The notes beneath the pieces were generated by a model. The model was not told where the DNA came from. It worked only from the letters and a program-made list of their open reading frames with translations, and did not search any database. From CALINB01 sp938045325 (lineage in GTDB: Bacteria > Pseudomonadota > Alphaproteobacteria > Rhodospirillales > CALINB01): DNA of 64,000 nt. The translations under genes were made by a program, and so were the position numbers. Positions 54,308 through 62,671 of the stretch are shown piece after piece; the stretch's first letter is position 1; each line of letters opens with the position of its first letter. Location of the stretch: the NCBI GenBank assembly GCA_038114465.1, contig JAYNQW010000004.1:1-64000 (forward strand), written 5' to 3'.

Positions 54308-55681
54308 ATGGCAAAAACAACTTACCGATTAAGTGCGCCAACGAAACGGCTATCTGAATACATGGCCGGGGCGCGGCGAATGAAGCTGCCTGCCAATGTC
54401 GTCGAAAAAACCAAACATCATATCCTCGATACGTTGGCTGCGATCATCTCAGGATCGCGCTTGGTGCCCGGCGAACGGGCGATTAGCTTTATAAAGCCCC
54501 AAGGCGGCGCCAAGGAAGCCACAGTTATCGGCACCAAACTCAAAACCAGTGCAATCAATGCAGCCCTTGCCAACGCCATCATGGCGCATGCCGATGAAAC
54601 CGACGATTCCCATTTTTTATCTAACATGCATCCGGGCAGCGTCATCGTGCCCGCCGCCTTGGCCATGTCTGAACGGCAGGGCTCGAACGGCCAAGCATTC
54701 CTGCGCTCCGTAACCTTGGGTTACGATATCGGCGCGCGCGTCAACATGGTCCTCAGCCCCGAAGCCATGCGCAAGCATGCATACGACTCCCACAGTTTCG
54801 GGGGCAACTTCGGCGGTGCTGCTGCCGCGGCCATGCATCTCAAACTGAACGCCCAACAGATGCGTCACGTACTTTCTTATGCCGCTCAGCAAACATCGGG
54901 CATGCGAACCTGGGGGCGCGACCCCGAACACGTCGAGAAAGCCTTTGTCTTTTCCGGCATGGCGGCGCGCAACGGTGTCACCGCGGCCCTTATGATCGAT
55001 GACGGCTTTACCGGTGTTGAGGACGTCTTCTCCGGCAACCCGAATTATTTCGATATTTATGTCGAAGCACCGAAGCGGCGCGAGTTGACGGCCCTCCTCG
55101 GCAAGCGCTTTGAGGTTATCCGCACCAATATCAAGCGCTGGTCGGTCGGATCGCCGGCCCAAGCAGCCCTCGATGCGACCCAAGACCTGATCGATACCTA
55201 CGGCTTTAAACCGAATGATATCGAAAAAATTGAAATTACCCTCACGGATCACGGCGCCAAGACGGTCGATAACCGGGACATGCCCGATATTTGCGCACAA
55301 CACCTCGTCGCCATGATGTTCGTCGACGGCACCGCAACGTTTGAGTCAACACACGATTATAAACGCATGTCGGATCCGAAGATTTTAGCGCTTCGCAAAA
55401 AAACCACGCTTAAAGGCAGCATGAAACTCGAACACGCCACGCCGCCGCGCCAAGGTATCGTGTCGGTAACGCCAAAGGGCGGCAAAAAAGTCACATCACA
55501 TACCAAGGCCGTTCGCGGCACGGCCGACAACCCCATGACCCGCGACGAGGTTGAAACCAAGGCGTATGACCTAATCGCACCGATCTTGGGCAAGAAACGT
55601 TCGAAGAATCTTATCACCAAGATTTGGGGGCTCGAAAAGGTGAAAAACGTCCGCAAGCTGCGCGAACTGCTGACCGCTTAA
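54308..55681 (+). CDS. MmgE/PrpD-family protein 1
   Basis: The 457-residue protein belongs to the MmgE/PrpD family, whose members include 2-methylcitrate dehydratase and cis-aconitate decarboxylase. It starts with the family helices (LSEYMAGARRMKLPANVVEKTKHHILDTLAAIISG), has the ALANAIMAHADETDDSH core and the AAQQTSGMRTWGRDPEHVEKAF segment. GGGAGGA lies before the ATG. The gene is followed by a second family member 10 bases later, and faces the cupin/SDR operon. The substrate is a small carboxylate by family, otherwise unknown. Confidence 0.88.
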   Translation: MAKTTYRLSAPTKRLSEYMAGARRMKLPANVVEKTKHHILDTLAAIISGSRLVPGERAISFIKPQGGAKEATVIGTKLKTSAINAALANAIMAHADETDDSHFLSNMHPGSVIVPAALAMSERQGSNGQAFLRSVTLGYDIGARVNMVLSPEAMRKHAYDSHSFGGNFGGAAAAAMHLKLNAQQMRHVLSYAAQQTSGMRTWGRDPEHVEKAFVFSGMAARNGVTAALMIDDGFTGVEDVFSGNPNYFDIYVEAPKRRELTALLGKRFEVIRTNIKRWSVGSPAQAALDATQDLIDTYGFKPNDIEKIEITLTDHGAKTVDNRDMPDICAQHLVAMMFVDGTATFESTHDYKRMSDPKILALRKKTTLKGSMKLEHATPPRQGIVSVTPKGGKKVTSHTKAVRGTADNPMTRDEVETKAYDLIAPILGKKRSKNLITKIWGLEKVKNVRKLRELLTA

Positions 55682-55691
55682 GGGCACGCCG

Positions 55692-57191
55692 ATGAAAATC
55701 CACGACGTCAGCCCGCACAAGCCGGGGGAGGTTCTTGCCAAACCCGATCAACTTGCCTGGAAACTCGCCGCCGTCGCGCTGGATCCGACACCCAACGATG
55801 CCGATGCCGTCGATATGGCGATCAACCGCATCATCGATAATGCCGGTGTCGCCATTGCAGCCATCAATAATCGGGCGGTGGCGAATGCGCGTGCACAAGC
55901 CCTCGCCCACCCGCGCGAAGGGGGTGCGACCGTCTTGGGCGTGCCAAACGACACACGGGTGCATTGCGAATGGGCAGCATGGGCCAACGCCACGGCTGTG
56001 CGGGAGCTCGACTTTCATGATTACTTCGGCGGTGTCGACTCGGGCCATCCCGGCGATAATATCCCGTCCATCATTGCCGCCGCGGAGCAATGCGCATGCA
56101 CCGGTGATGCCCTCGCGCGTGGCATCATCATCGCGTATGAAACGCAAATCTCCATGGCGAAAGGGCTGAACATTAAGCGTCACGGCCTCGAGAACCTGGG
56201 CAACGTCGGCCCGGGTGTCGCCGCCGGCATCGGCGCCATGATGGGGCTGGATATCGAAACACTATACGAAGCCCTGCAACAGGCTGCCCATGTTTCACAA
56301 ACTGTACGGCAAACCCGCCGGGGCGACATCACCAGCTGGAAAGCCTATGCGCCGGGACATGTCGGCAAACTCGCTATCGAGGCCGTCGACCGTGCACTAC
56401 GCGGTGAACGCAGCCCGACGCCAATTTACGAAGGCACCGACGGCATTCTCGCCCGCCAAGTCGGTGGTGATACGGGGCATATTCCCCTGGCAGAACCAGG
56501 CGAGCCTAAAACGCAAATCCTCGAAACATTCACCAAGGAACATTCGATCGGCTATCACGGCCAGGCCATCGTCGATTTGGCATTTAAGATGCGTGATCAG
56601 CTCGATAATCTGGAGAACATCGAGAGCATCGTTCTTCTTACCAAACGTAACACCCACAACGTGATGGGATGCGGCGGCAATGATCCGCAGAAGTACGATC
56701 CCGATGCGAGCCGGGAAACCCTCGATCATAGCGGCATGTACGCGTTTGCCGTCGCCCTTGAAGACGGTGCTTGGCATCATATCAATAGTTATTTGCCCGA
56801 GCGCACCCACCGGCCGGAGACCGTCACGCTATGGAAGAAAATCAGCACGGTCGAGAGCGAAGAATGGAACAAGCGATACGACGACCCGCCGCCGCTGGAA
56901 CGTGACCATGGGTGCCGCGCCGTCGTAACTTATAAAGACGGTCGGCAGGTCATCGACGAACTCGGTGTTGCCAACGCTCATCCGCGCGGGGCGCGGCCCT
57001 TTGCTCGACCCGAATATATCAACAAATATCTGACACTCGCCGACGGCATCGTCGAGGCGGGCGAAAGCGAACGGTTTCTCGATACCGTTCAACGGCTGGC
57101 CGATTTAAAACCTGAAGAAATTTCCGGGCTGAATATTGCGCTCGATCCAGGCAAGCTTGAAATGCTAACACCGAAACGCAGTATTTTTTGA
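55692..57191 (+). CDS. MmgE/PrpD-family protein 2
   Basis: The 499-residue protein has the same fold as its upstream neighbour but is longer and not closely similar: AWANATAVRELDFHDYFGG, DALARGIIIAYETQISMAKGL and AAHVSQTVRQTRRGDITSWKAYAPGHVGKLAIEA are the conserved parts. It stops two bases before the end of the convergent SDR gene, with no room for a terminator, so transcripts may overlap. The pair may act in succession on one substrate or form one heteromeric enzyme. Confidence 0.88.
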   Translation: MKIHDVSPHKPGEVLAKPDQLAWKLAAVALDPTPNDADAVDMAINRIIDNAGVAIAAINNRAVANARAQALAHPREGGATVLGVPNDTRVHCEWAAWANATAVRELDFHDYFGGVDSGHPGDNIPSIIAAAEQCACTGDALARGIIIAYETQISMAKGLNIKRHGLENLGNVGPGVAAGIGAMMGLDIETLYEALQQAAHVSQTVRQTRRGDITSWKAYAPGHVGKLAIEAVDRALRGERSPTPIYEGTDGILARQVGGDTGHIPLAEPGEPKTQILETFTKEHSIGYHGQAIVDLAFKMRDQLDNLENIESIVLLTKRNTHNVMGCGGNDPQKYDPDASRETLDHSGMYAFAVALEDGAWHHINSYLPERTHRPETVTLWKKISTVESEEWNKRYDDPPPLERDHGCRAVVTYKDGRQVIDELGVANAHPRGARPFARPEYINKYLTLADGIVEAGESERFLDTVQRLADLKPEEISGLNIALDPGKLEMLTPKRSIF

Positions 57192-57193
57192 TG

Positions 57194-57961
57194 TTACGGC
57201 CCTAAAAATCGGCCGCCGTTGACGTGAATCGTTTGCCCGGTAATGTAGCGGCCCGCCGGCACACATAATGCGTGCACCATATTCGCGATGTTCTCGAACG
57301 ACCCCATGTAACCTAGGGGTATGCTCTTGGTGCCGGCTTTATTCGCCGACTCGGGCGATGTTTTACTGCGCTCCCCGCCGATACCGCCCGGTGCGATGAG
57401 GTTCACCGTAATGTTATGCTCGGCCAGTTCCATCGCGAGGGCCCGGGTCATGCCACCGAGGCCGGCCTTACCCGCCGCAACATGAACCCGGTTCTTAGCA
57501 CCCACATGGTGGCTGATACCGCCCATGTTGGCCACGACACCGCCGCCGTTTTTGATCATGTGCGGCACACACGCGCGCGTGCAAAGAAACGTTCCATCGA
57601 GAATAATGGAAAGCAACTGCTGCCATTCTTCAAGACTCATTTCAAGAAAAGGTGTTTGTTTTCGGATTGCAGCATTGTTCACGAGTATATCGATACGACC
57701 GAAACGCTCGATAATGGCATCAATTAGACCTTTGACGGCGGTCTCGTCAGTTACATCGGCCAAATGAACCATTGCTTCGCCGCCAAGGTCCTTGATTTCC
57801 TTTTCGAGGGCTTCGGCTTCATCGCGCGAATTTTGCGCGTGCACGACAATGGCTGCCCCTTCACGTGCCAGTGATAAGGCGGATGCCCGCCCAATACGCC
57901 GAACACCGCCGGTAATTAAAGCAACCTGACCGGCTAACTGTTTGGCACCGGAATCGGGCAT
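57194..57961 (-). CDS. SDR-family protein lacking the catalytic Ser and Tyr
   Basis: The 255-residue protein has the Rossmann start ALITGGVRRIGRASALSLA and the NNAAIRKQTPF strand-4 motif of short-chain dehydrogenases/reductases. Between residues ~140 and 165 the sequence reads NMGGISHH and HVAAGK, where SDR enzymes have N-x-S-S and Y-x-x-x-K; the Ser and Tyr positions are Gly and Val, and only Lys is kept. It is probably not a classical oxidoreductase. I start at the ATG at 57961, which follows AGGAAAAGAGG. It is the last gene of the cupin operon. Confidence 0.8.
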   Translation of the reverse strand: MPDSGAKQLAGQVALITGGVRRIGRASALSLAREGAAIVVHAQNSRDEAEALEKEIKDLGGEAMVHLADVTDETAVKGLIDAIIERFGRIDILVNNAAIRKQTPFLEMSLEEWQQLLSIILDGTFLCTRACVPHMIKNGGGVVANMGGISHHVGAKNRVHVAAGKAGLGGMTRALAMELAEHNITVNLIAPGGIGGERSKTSPESANKAGTKSIPLGYMGSFENIANMVHALCVPAGRYITGQTIHVNGGRFLGP

Positions 57962-57977
57962 CCTCTTTTCCTTATTC

Positions 57978-58397
57978 TTATTTTTTGTTTTCCGGTTCGA
58001 AACCGGGTTCGTACCATGGCCGGTCCACATTTTTATCTTCGGCATACCCCATGATACCGAGTTCCGGATCACTCCCGGCATCTTTCGCCATAAAATAAAT
58101 ATTTAAGCCTTCGCCGATCGCAACCATTTGGTGCAAAGCATTTGCCGGGATATGAACCATATCGCCCGGGACCATCTCATGATGTTCGCCCTCGACCATC
58201 GCTTTGAATTTTCCTTGAAGCACGTAATTAAACTGCTCGACCTTAGGATGACGATGCGGCTGCGAACCGGACCCTTGTTTTTTCTCCACAACGCCTGCGG
58301 AAATGCGTTCGCCTTCAACCATGCCGATTTCAGCCGAACTGATGTGGGCCGCGACCATATCGCGCTTTTCATCAATAATTCTGTGAAAATATTTCAT
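57978..58397 (-). CDS. Single-domain cupin, member 1 of five
   Basis: The 139-residue cupin has both family motifs: GSQPHRHPKVEQFNYVLQGK (HxHxxxE metal ligands) and GDMVHIPANALHQMVAIG with the third His. It lies 16 bases upstream of the SDR gene in a run of five cupin genes that share the N-terminal MKYFHRIIDE and the C-terminal YEPGFEP. The metal and substrate are unknown. This copy is the closest to the SDR end. Confidence 0.85.
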   Translation of the reverse strand: MKYFHRIIDEKRDMVAAHISSAEIGMVEGERISAGVVEKKQGSGSQPHRHPKVEQFNYVLQGKFKAMVEGEHHEMVPGDMVHIPANALHQMVAIGEGLNIYFMAKDAGSDPELGIMGYAEDKNVDRPWYEPGFEPENKK

Positions 58398-58420
58398 GCT
58401 TAACTCCTTCGTTTTAAAAA

Positions 58421-59263
58421 TTAATGTTTTTCCGGATCATGACCTTCCGCATAGCGCGGTGTGTTAAGGCTGGGGTCTTCCGGCACCCCGAAAATACTGC
58501 GTCCCTCTTGCTTACCGACATCTTTCGCGACCACAAATACCCAGTCTTCATCGCCGACAACGATGTTGCCGTGCAGGGCGTTCGGCGGGACATACCATAA
58601 ATCTCCCGGGCCGATGACTTTCTCTTCGCCTTCGACGGAAACTTCGCACCGTCCGGAAATAGTATACATGAATTGTTCGACATCCGGATGGCGATGCAGT
58701 TGAGCGCCGGTGCCAGCAGCATGGCTCATCAACCCGATGGTAATTCGGTCACCATCAATTCGTGTTCCCTTTGTCGTCGTCATTTTAGGATTCAGTAACT
58801 CGGCATCGTTCTTATTGAATTTGAAGAAGTACTTCGAATCTTCACCTTTATCGATACCTTCGAGGACTTCTGACTCCTGACGCGGCGCACTCACGTTTGG
58901 GTCCTCCGGCACACCGCTGGTGCCCCGTTCCGGATCCTTAGCCGCATCTTTTACCATGAAAAAGATGCAGTCTTCTTCGCCGACGGCGATGATGCTGTGC
59001 AATGTATTGGCCGGGATATGAACGGCTTCACCGGGACCGATCACACGCTCCTCACCGTCAACCCAGGGCTGTAATTGGCCCTTTAAGACGAAATTAAATT
59101 GCTCAACATTCGGATGGCGGTGCGGCTGCGAACCGGTGCCGCGCTCTTTATGCACATAACCGACCGTCAAGCGCTCGCCTTTGACCCGCGCACCCTTGGA
59201 GGTCGTTATTTTTTTAGAGAACTCCTGAATGCCCATCGCCGGCAGGTTATGAACAAACGCCAT
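58421..59263 (-). CDS. Two-domain (bicupin) protein, member 2 of five
   Basis: The 280-residue protein is two cupin domains in one chain: the first has GSQPHRHPNVEQFNFVLKG and GEAVHIPANTLHSI, and the second has GAQLHRHPDVEQFMYTISG and GDLWYVPPNALHG. Both keep the histidines and glutamate of the metal site. It probably arose by fusion of two tandem copies. It is 23 bases upstream of member 1. Its catalysis is unknown; bicupins include oxalate decarboxylases and dioxygenases. Confidence 0.85.
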   Translation of the reverse strand: MAFVHNLPAMGIQEFSKKITTSKGARVKGERLTVGYVHKERGTGSQPHRHPNVEQFNFVLKGQLQPWVDGEERVIGPGEAVHIPANTLHSIIAVGEEDCIFFMVKDAAKDPERGTSGVPEDPNVSAPRQESEVLEGIDKGEDSKYFFKFNKNDAELLNPKMTTTKGTRIDGDRITIGLMSHAAGTGAQLHRHPDVEQFMYTISGRCEVSVEGEEKVIGPGDLWYVPPNALHGNIVVGDEDWVFVVAKDVGKQEGRSIFGVPEDPSLNTPRYAEGHDPEKH

Positions 59264-59294
59264 GATTTAAGTCTCCTTAAATTCTCAATCGGCC

Positions 59295-59714
59295 TTATTT
59301 CTTTTTATCAGGCTCAAACCCGGGTTCGTACCAGGGCGTTTCCTCTGTACCTTCATCATAAACGCCGTAAATCCAGTTATCCGGATCGCTATGAGCGTCT
59401 TTCGCCATAAAATAAATATTCGGGCCGTCGCCGACAGCAACCATATGATGCAGTGCATTCGGTGGGATATGAACCATGTCACCCGGTTCCATCGTATGAT
59501 GCTCGCCTTCCACCATCGATTTAAACTTGCCGGCAATCACGTAATTAAACTGCTCGACTTTGGGGTGACGGTGCGGACGGGAACCCGAGCCCTTTTCCTT
59601 TTCGATCAATCCGGCAGTAATTCGGTCGCCTTTAATGACAGCAGCATGAGCCGTTGTACGTGTGCGTTTTAAATCCGCCCGCTCTTCATCGATGATACGG
59701 TGAAAATATTTCAT
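59295..59714 (-). CDS. Single-domain cupin, member 3 of five
   Basis: The 139-residue cupin has GSRPHRHPKVEQFNYVIAGK and GDMVHIPPNALHHMVAVGDG, giving three His and one Glu ligand. It is nearly the same length and start as members 1 and 4 (MKYFHRIIDE). It differs in the C-terminal DNWIYGVYDEGT segment that may shape the pocket. Gaps of 31 and 38 bases separate it from its neighbours. Confidence 0.85.
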   Translation of the reverse strand: MKYFHRIIDEERADLKRTRTTAHAAVIKGDRITAGLIEKEKGSGSRPHRHPKVEQFNYVIAGKFKSMVEGEHHTMEPGDMVHIPPNALHHMVAVGDGPNIYFMAKDAHSDPDNWIYGVYDEGTEETPWYEPGFEPDKKK

Positions 59715-59752
59715 AAATGTTGCCTCCCATTTTTGCAGCTTGACTTAATTCT

Positions 59753-60172
59753 CTATTTTTTTTCATCCGGATCGAAACCGGGCTCATACCAAGGCTTCGT
59801 TGCCGTTTTATCTTCCGCTTCGCCGTAAATCCATCGTTCCGGATCGCTGATGGTATCTTTGGCCATAAAATAAATATTTTCGCCTTCACCAACAGCGACC
59901 ATCTGATGAAGTGCGTTCGGCGGTATATGGACCATATCACCTTCTTCCATGATGTGGTGTTCACCTTCGACCATGGATTTAAATTTTCCTTTGATGATGA
60001 AATTAAACTGCTCAAGTTTTGGATGACGGTGCGGCTGCGAGCCGGACCCTTGCTCCTTTTGCACGAGACCAGCAGTAATGCGTTCGCCTTTAATGACGGC
60101 GGCATGCGCCGTACTTGTTTTGCTTTTGATACTTTTTCTGTCTTCGTCGATGATCCGATGGAAATATTTCAT
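59753..60172 (-). CDS. Single-domain cupin, member 4 of five
   Basis: The 139-residue cupin has GSQPHRHPKLEQFNFIIKGK and GDMVHIPPNALHQMVAVGEG. The tail reads RWIYGEAEDKTATKPWYEPGFDP. It is closest to members 1 and 3. Recent tandem duplication is likely from shared start, motifs and ends. It lies 17 bases downstream of member 5. Confidence 0.85.
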   Translation of the reverse strand: MKYFHRIIDEDRKSIKSKTSTAHAAVIKGERITAGLVQKEQGSGSQPHRHPKLEQFNFIIKGKFKSMVEGEHHIMEEGDMVHIPPNALHQMVAVGEGENIYFMAKDTISDPERWIYGEAEDKTATKPWYEPGFDPDEKK

Positions 60173-60189
60173 CTCAGTGCTCCCCCTTA

Positions 60190-60615
60190 TTATTTTTTTG
60201 CGTCAGGCTCAAAGCCCGGTTCGTAATGGGGCGTATTGGCCCCTTCCCGGTCTGGAATGCCCATAATGCCGAGCTTTTTGTCCGACTGCGCGTCTTTCGC
60301 CATAAAATATATACAGTCACCATCGCCGATGGCGACCGTTTGGTGCAATGCATTGGCCGGAATGTATACTAATCCGCCGGGGCCGATTTCGATTTGCTCG
60401 TCCTCCACTAAGGCACGCAACCGGCCTTCCAAAACATAATTGAATTGCTCCACATTGGGATGGCGGTGCGGCTGCGAGCCGGTACCGAGCGCCTTGCGCA
60501 CGACGGCAACCGTCACCTTTTCACCAGAAACAGTTGCCGGCTTCGCCGTGGTATGCCGGTCCGGCAAATCATCCGGTTCTTGATTCAAAAGATCATAAAA
60601 GTATTTCGATGTCAT
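60190..60615 (-). CDS. Single-domain cupin, member 5 of five
   Basis: The 141-residue cupin has GSQPHRHPNVEQFNYVLEGR and GGLVYIPANALHQTVAIGDG, so the second motif has Tyr where others have His before IPANALH, but the metal His is kept. The N-terminus (MTSKYFYDLLNQE) differs from members 1, 3 and 4. It is the first cupin after the CobW gene, with a 49-base gap. Confidence 0.85.
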   Translation of the reverse strand: MTSKYFYDLLNQEPDDLPDRHTTAKPATVSGEKVTVAVVRKALGTGSQPHRHPNVEQFNYVLEGRLRALVEDEQIEIGPGGLVYIPANALHQTVAIGDGDCIYFMAKDAQSDKKLGIMGIPDREGANTPHYEPGFEPDAKK

Positions 60616-60664
60616 ACCAACGGGCCTCCCTTTATTTATATTTATTAGTATTGCCTAAGCCGTT

Positions 60665-61783
60665 TTATCGGAAGTGTTTCGCTACCTCCATAAACTTGGC
60701 AAAAGATTCGGGATCGATGGAATGATCCTCTTTTTTCTTAACCGAGAATTCAAACGCCGAAAGCGTTTCTTCGATTGTTTCTTGGGCGATACCATTGGTG
60801 ATGAAAACAATCCGCGTCTGATCATTCCCACCCGGAAAGGAATCGAGTTCGACCGGCGGATGAAACAGATGCTGCACCGCCTGCACGACAATCGGCGTGC
60901 CTTCGACATTCACGATACCTTTCATGCGCAAAAGGTCGCTTCCTTTAAAGGCTGAAAGCATGTTGAACCATACTTCCAGTCCCTGTGCCATCACCGGCTT
61001 GTCATAGGTGATGCAATAGGAACTGATGTTCTCGTCGTGATGAGCGTGTTTATGACCGCTGGCATGACTATGGTCATGATCGTGAATATGAGCGTGCTCA
61101 TCCGTTTTTAACCATTCTTCGATTTCATTTTCACCCCAGCGCTCATTATCCGGATTCAGGCCAAACAACGTATCGGGGTCAACTTCACCATGAAGAATCT
61201 TATCAATCACTACGCCAGGATTAATGTGTTCAATGCGCTTGCAGAGAGTCGTGTAAGTTTCGTCATTACTGAGGTCAGTTTTGGTGATGAAAATTCGGTC
61301 GGCAACGGCGACTTGCTTGACGGATTCATAATGATCATCAAATTGCCCGAGAGCATGCACCGAATCGACAACCGTAATAACGCCATCGACAAAAAACCAA
61401 TCGCCGAGCCCACTATCGGAGATCACCGTCATCAACACCGGTACCGGATCGGCCAATCCGGTCGTCTCGACGAGCACGCGATCAAACGGCGGAATTTCGC
61501 CTTTGGCCCGGCTTTCAAGCAGGCCACTAAGCGTATCAACAAGATCGCCCCGAACCGAACAGCATAAACATCCGCTCGATAGCAGCATGACGTCTTCATT
61601 GGGGGTCGTCATCAGCTCATGGTCGAGTGCAATATCGCCGAATTCGTTAATAATCACGGCGGCATTTTCCATGCCCGGATGCTTCAAAATCCGGTTTAAC
61701 AGCGTCGTCTTGCCGCTGCCCAAAAAGCCCGTAATCACGGTCAGCGGGATAAAAGCCTTTTCAGGCCGTTCAAGTTCTTGCAT
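60665..61783 (-). CDS. CobW/ZigA-family metal-chaperone GTPase
   Basis: The 372-residue protein is a G3E GTPase of the CobW/COG0523 group: the P loop GFLGSGKTT (19-27), the metal-binding CLCC motif in SSGCLCCSVRGDL, TKTDL as the guanine-specificity motif, and a histidine-rich linker (HDHDHSHASGHKHAHHDE) between the GTPase and C-terminal domains. Such proteins insert zinc, cobalt or iron into client enzymes. Its place directly upstream of five metal-binding cupin genes suggests that the cupins are its clients. Confidence 0.9.
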   Translation of the reverse strand: MQELERPEKAFIPLTVITGFLGSGKTTLLNRILKHPGMENAAVIINEFGDIALDHELMTTPNEDVMLLSSGCLCCSVRGDLVDTLSGLLESRAKGEIPPFDRVLVETTGLADPVPVLMTVISDSGLGDWFFVDGVITVVDSVHALGQFDDHYESVKQVAVADRIFITKTDLSNDETYTTLCKRIEHINPGVVIDKILHGEVDPDTLFGLNPDNERWGENEIEEWLKTDEHAHIHDHDHSHASGHKHAHHDENISSYCITYDKPVMAQGLEVWFNMLSAFKGSDLLRMKGIVNVEGTPIVVQAVQHLFHPPVELDSFPGGNDQTRIVFITNGIAQETIEETLSAFEFSVKKKEDHSIDPESFAKFMEVAKHFR

Positions 61784-61838
61784 TTTCTGTTATCTCTACC
61801 CTGGTGAACGAAGATTTGATCAGAATGGACCACACTCG

Positions 61839-62615
61839 ATGACTATGGTCAACCGCCAGCACATCATCATCCCATACGGCTTAACCCATTGGGATAAAAA
61901 TGTTTTTTCGAGCACGATGGGCGCCGGTGGCGATCTTGTTATCAATTGCCGTACCCGTTTTGTTGTGATCGACCCGACAGAGCACTCCCCGTTGCGCCTC
62001 AATGGTGGGCAATACGAGTTTCATGAGCCGCCGAACATGCGCTTACTACCGACGGTCCTGGATCAATTGGCCTTCCTCGAAACCCATTTTTTTGCGCTGT
62101 GCGGAACCTGGTCGAAAATGCAGCGGCTCTTTATTTCGCGTTATTTCGAATTCATTGTAAATCGGGTGGAAGCAGAGCGTTCACACCTCTCAAAATCAAT
62201 TGAAGCATTCGGCAATCTTTACGAATATCAGGATTGGGCTTACTCCGCCTTGCGGCCCCTACCACAGGCCTATGTCTTTGCTCCAAGGGGCGGCAGCGGT
62301 GAGGGACTCCCCCAGGCGGATGATTTTATCCTTACCGACATTGTTTTTTGGACAGGTAAAAAAGTTTTCGTTCTCGATTTTTCCGATCCCAATGCGACCG
62401 ATCCGTTCCAAAAGCGTAAATTTGATCGGATTAAAAATGCCGGTATCAAAATTTTACCTATGACGGCGGATATACTTGAAGACAAATCTTCATCAAACTT
62501 CGCCAATAGTTTACCTGAAGTGTTCCAAAATTTCTGGCAGGGCGAACTCGCGCCATCCCGCCCGTTCGTCGACACCAAGCTCGGCGACCTATCCATCAGC
62601 GACATCGGATTTTGA
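61839..62615 (+). CDS. Uncharacterised protein
   Basis: I do not recognise this 258-residue protein. It starts at the ATG at 61839; the frame stays open well upstream, inside the CobW gene on the other strand, without a better start. It has alternating strands and helices, with a strand FILTDIVFWTGKKVFVLDFSD that resembles the core of nuclease-like alpha/beta folds, but without a firm catalytic motif. No membrane segment is seen. It diverges from the CobW gene and ends at a strong terminator. Confidence 0.5.
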   Translation: MTMVNRQHIIIPYGLTHWDKNVFSSTMGAGGDLVINCRTRFVVIDPTEHSPLRLNGGQYEFHEPPNMRLLPTVLDQLAFLETHFFALCGTWSKMQRLFISRYFEFIVNRVEAERSHLSKSIEAFGNLYEYQDWAYSALRPLPQAYVFAPRGGSGEGLPQADDFILTDIVFWTGKKVFVLDFSDPNATDPFQKRKFDRIKNAGIKILPMTADILEDKSSSNFANSLPEVFQNFWQGELAPSRPFVDTKLGDLSISDIGF

Positions 62616-62624
62616 ACAAAAAAA

Positions 62625-62646
62625 CGGCGCTCCCGAAAGAGCGCCG
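62625..62646. terminator. Bidirectional intrinsic terminator
   Basis: A perfect 8-base stem (CGGCGCTC at 62625-62632 with GAGCGCCG at 62639-62646) has a six-base loop and is preceded by AAAAAAA on the plus strand, so the minus strand has a run of seven T after the stem. It ends the TctC receptor gene and probably the plus-strand gene too. Confidence 0.9.
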
Positions 62647-62671
62647 CTTTGAAAATATAGTGGCCGAGTGA

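Noticed and set aside
54617..55303. Minus-strand ORF of 228 residues
   Set aside because: It lies opposite the first MmgE/PrpD gene and has no family motif or ribosome site.
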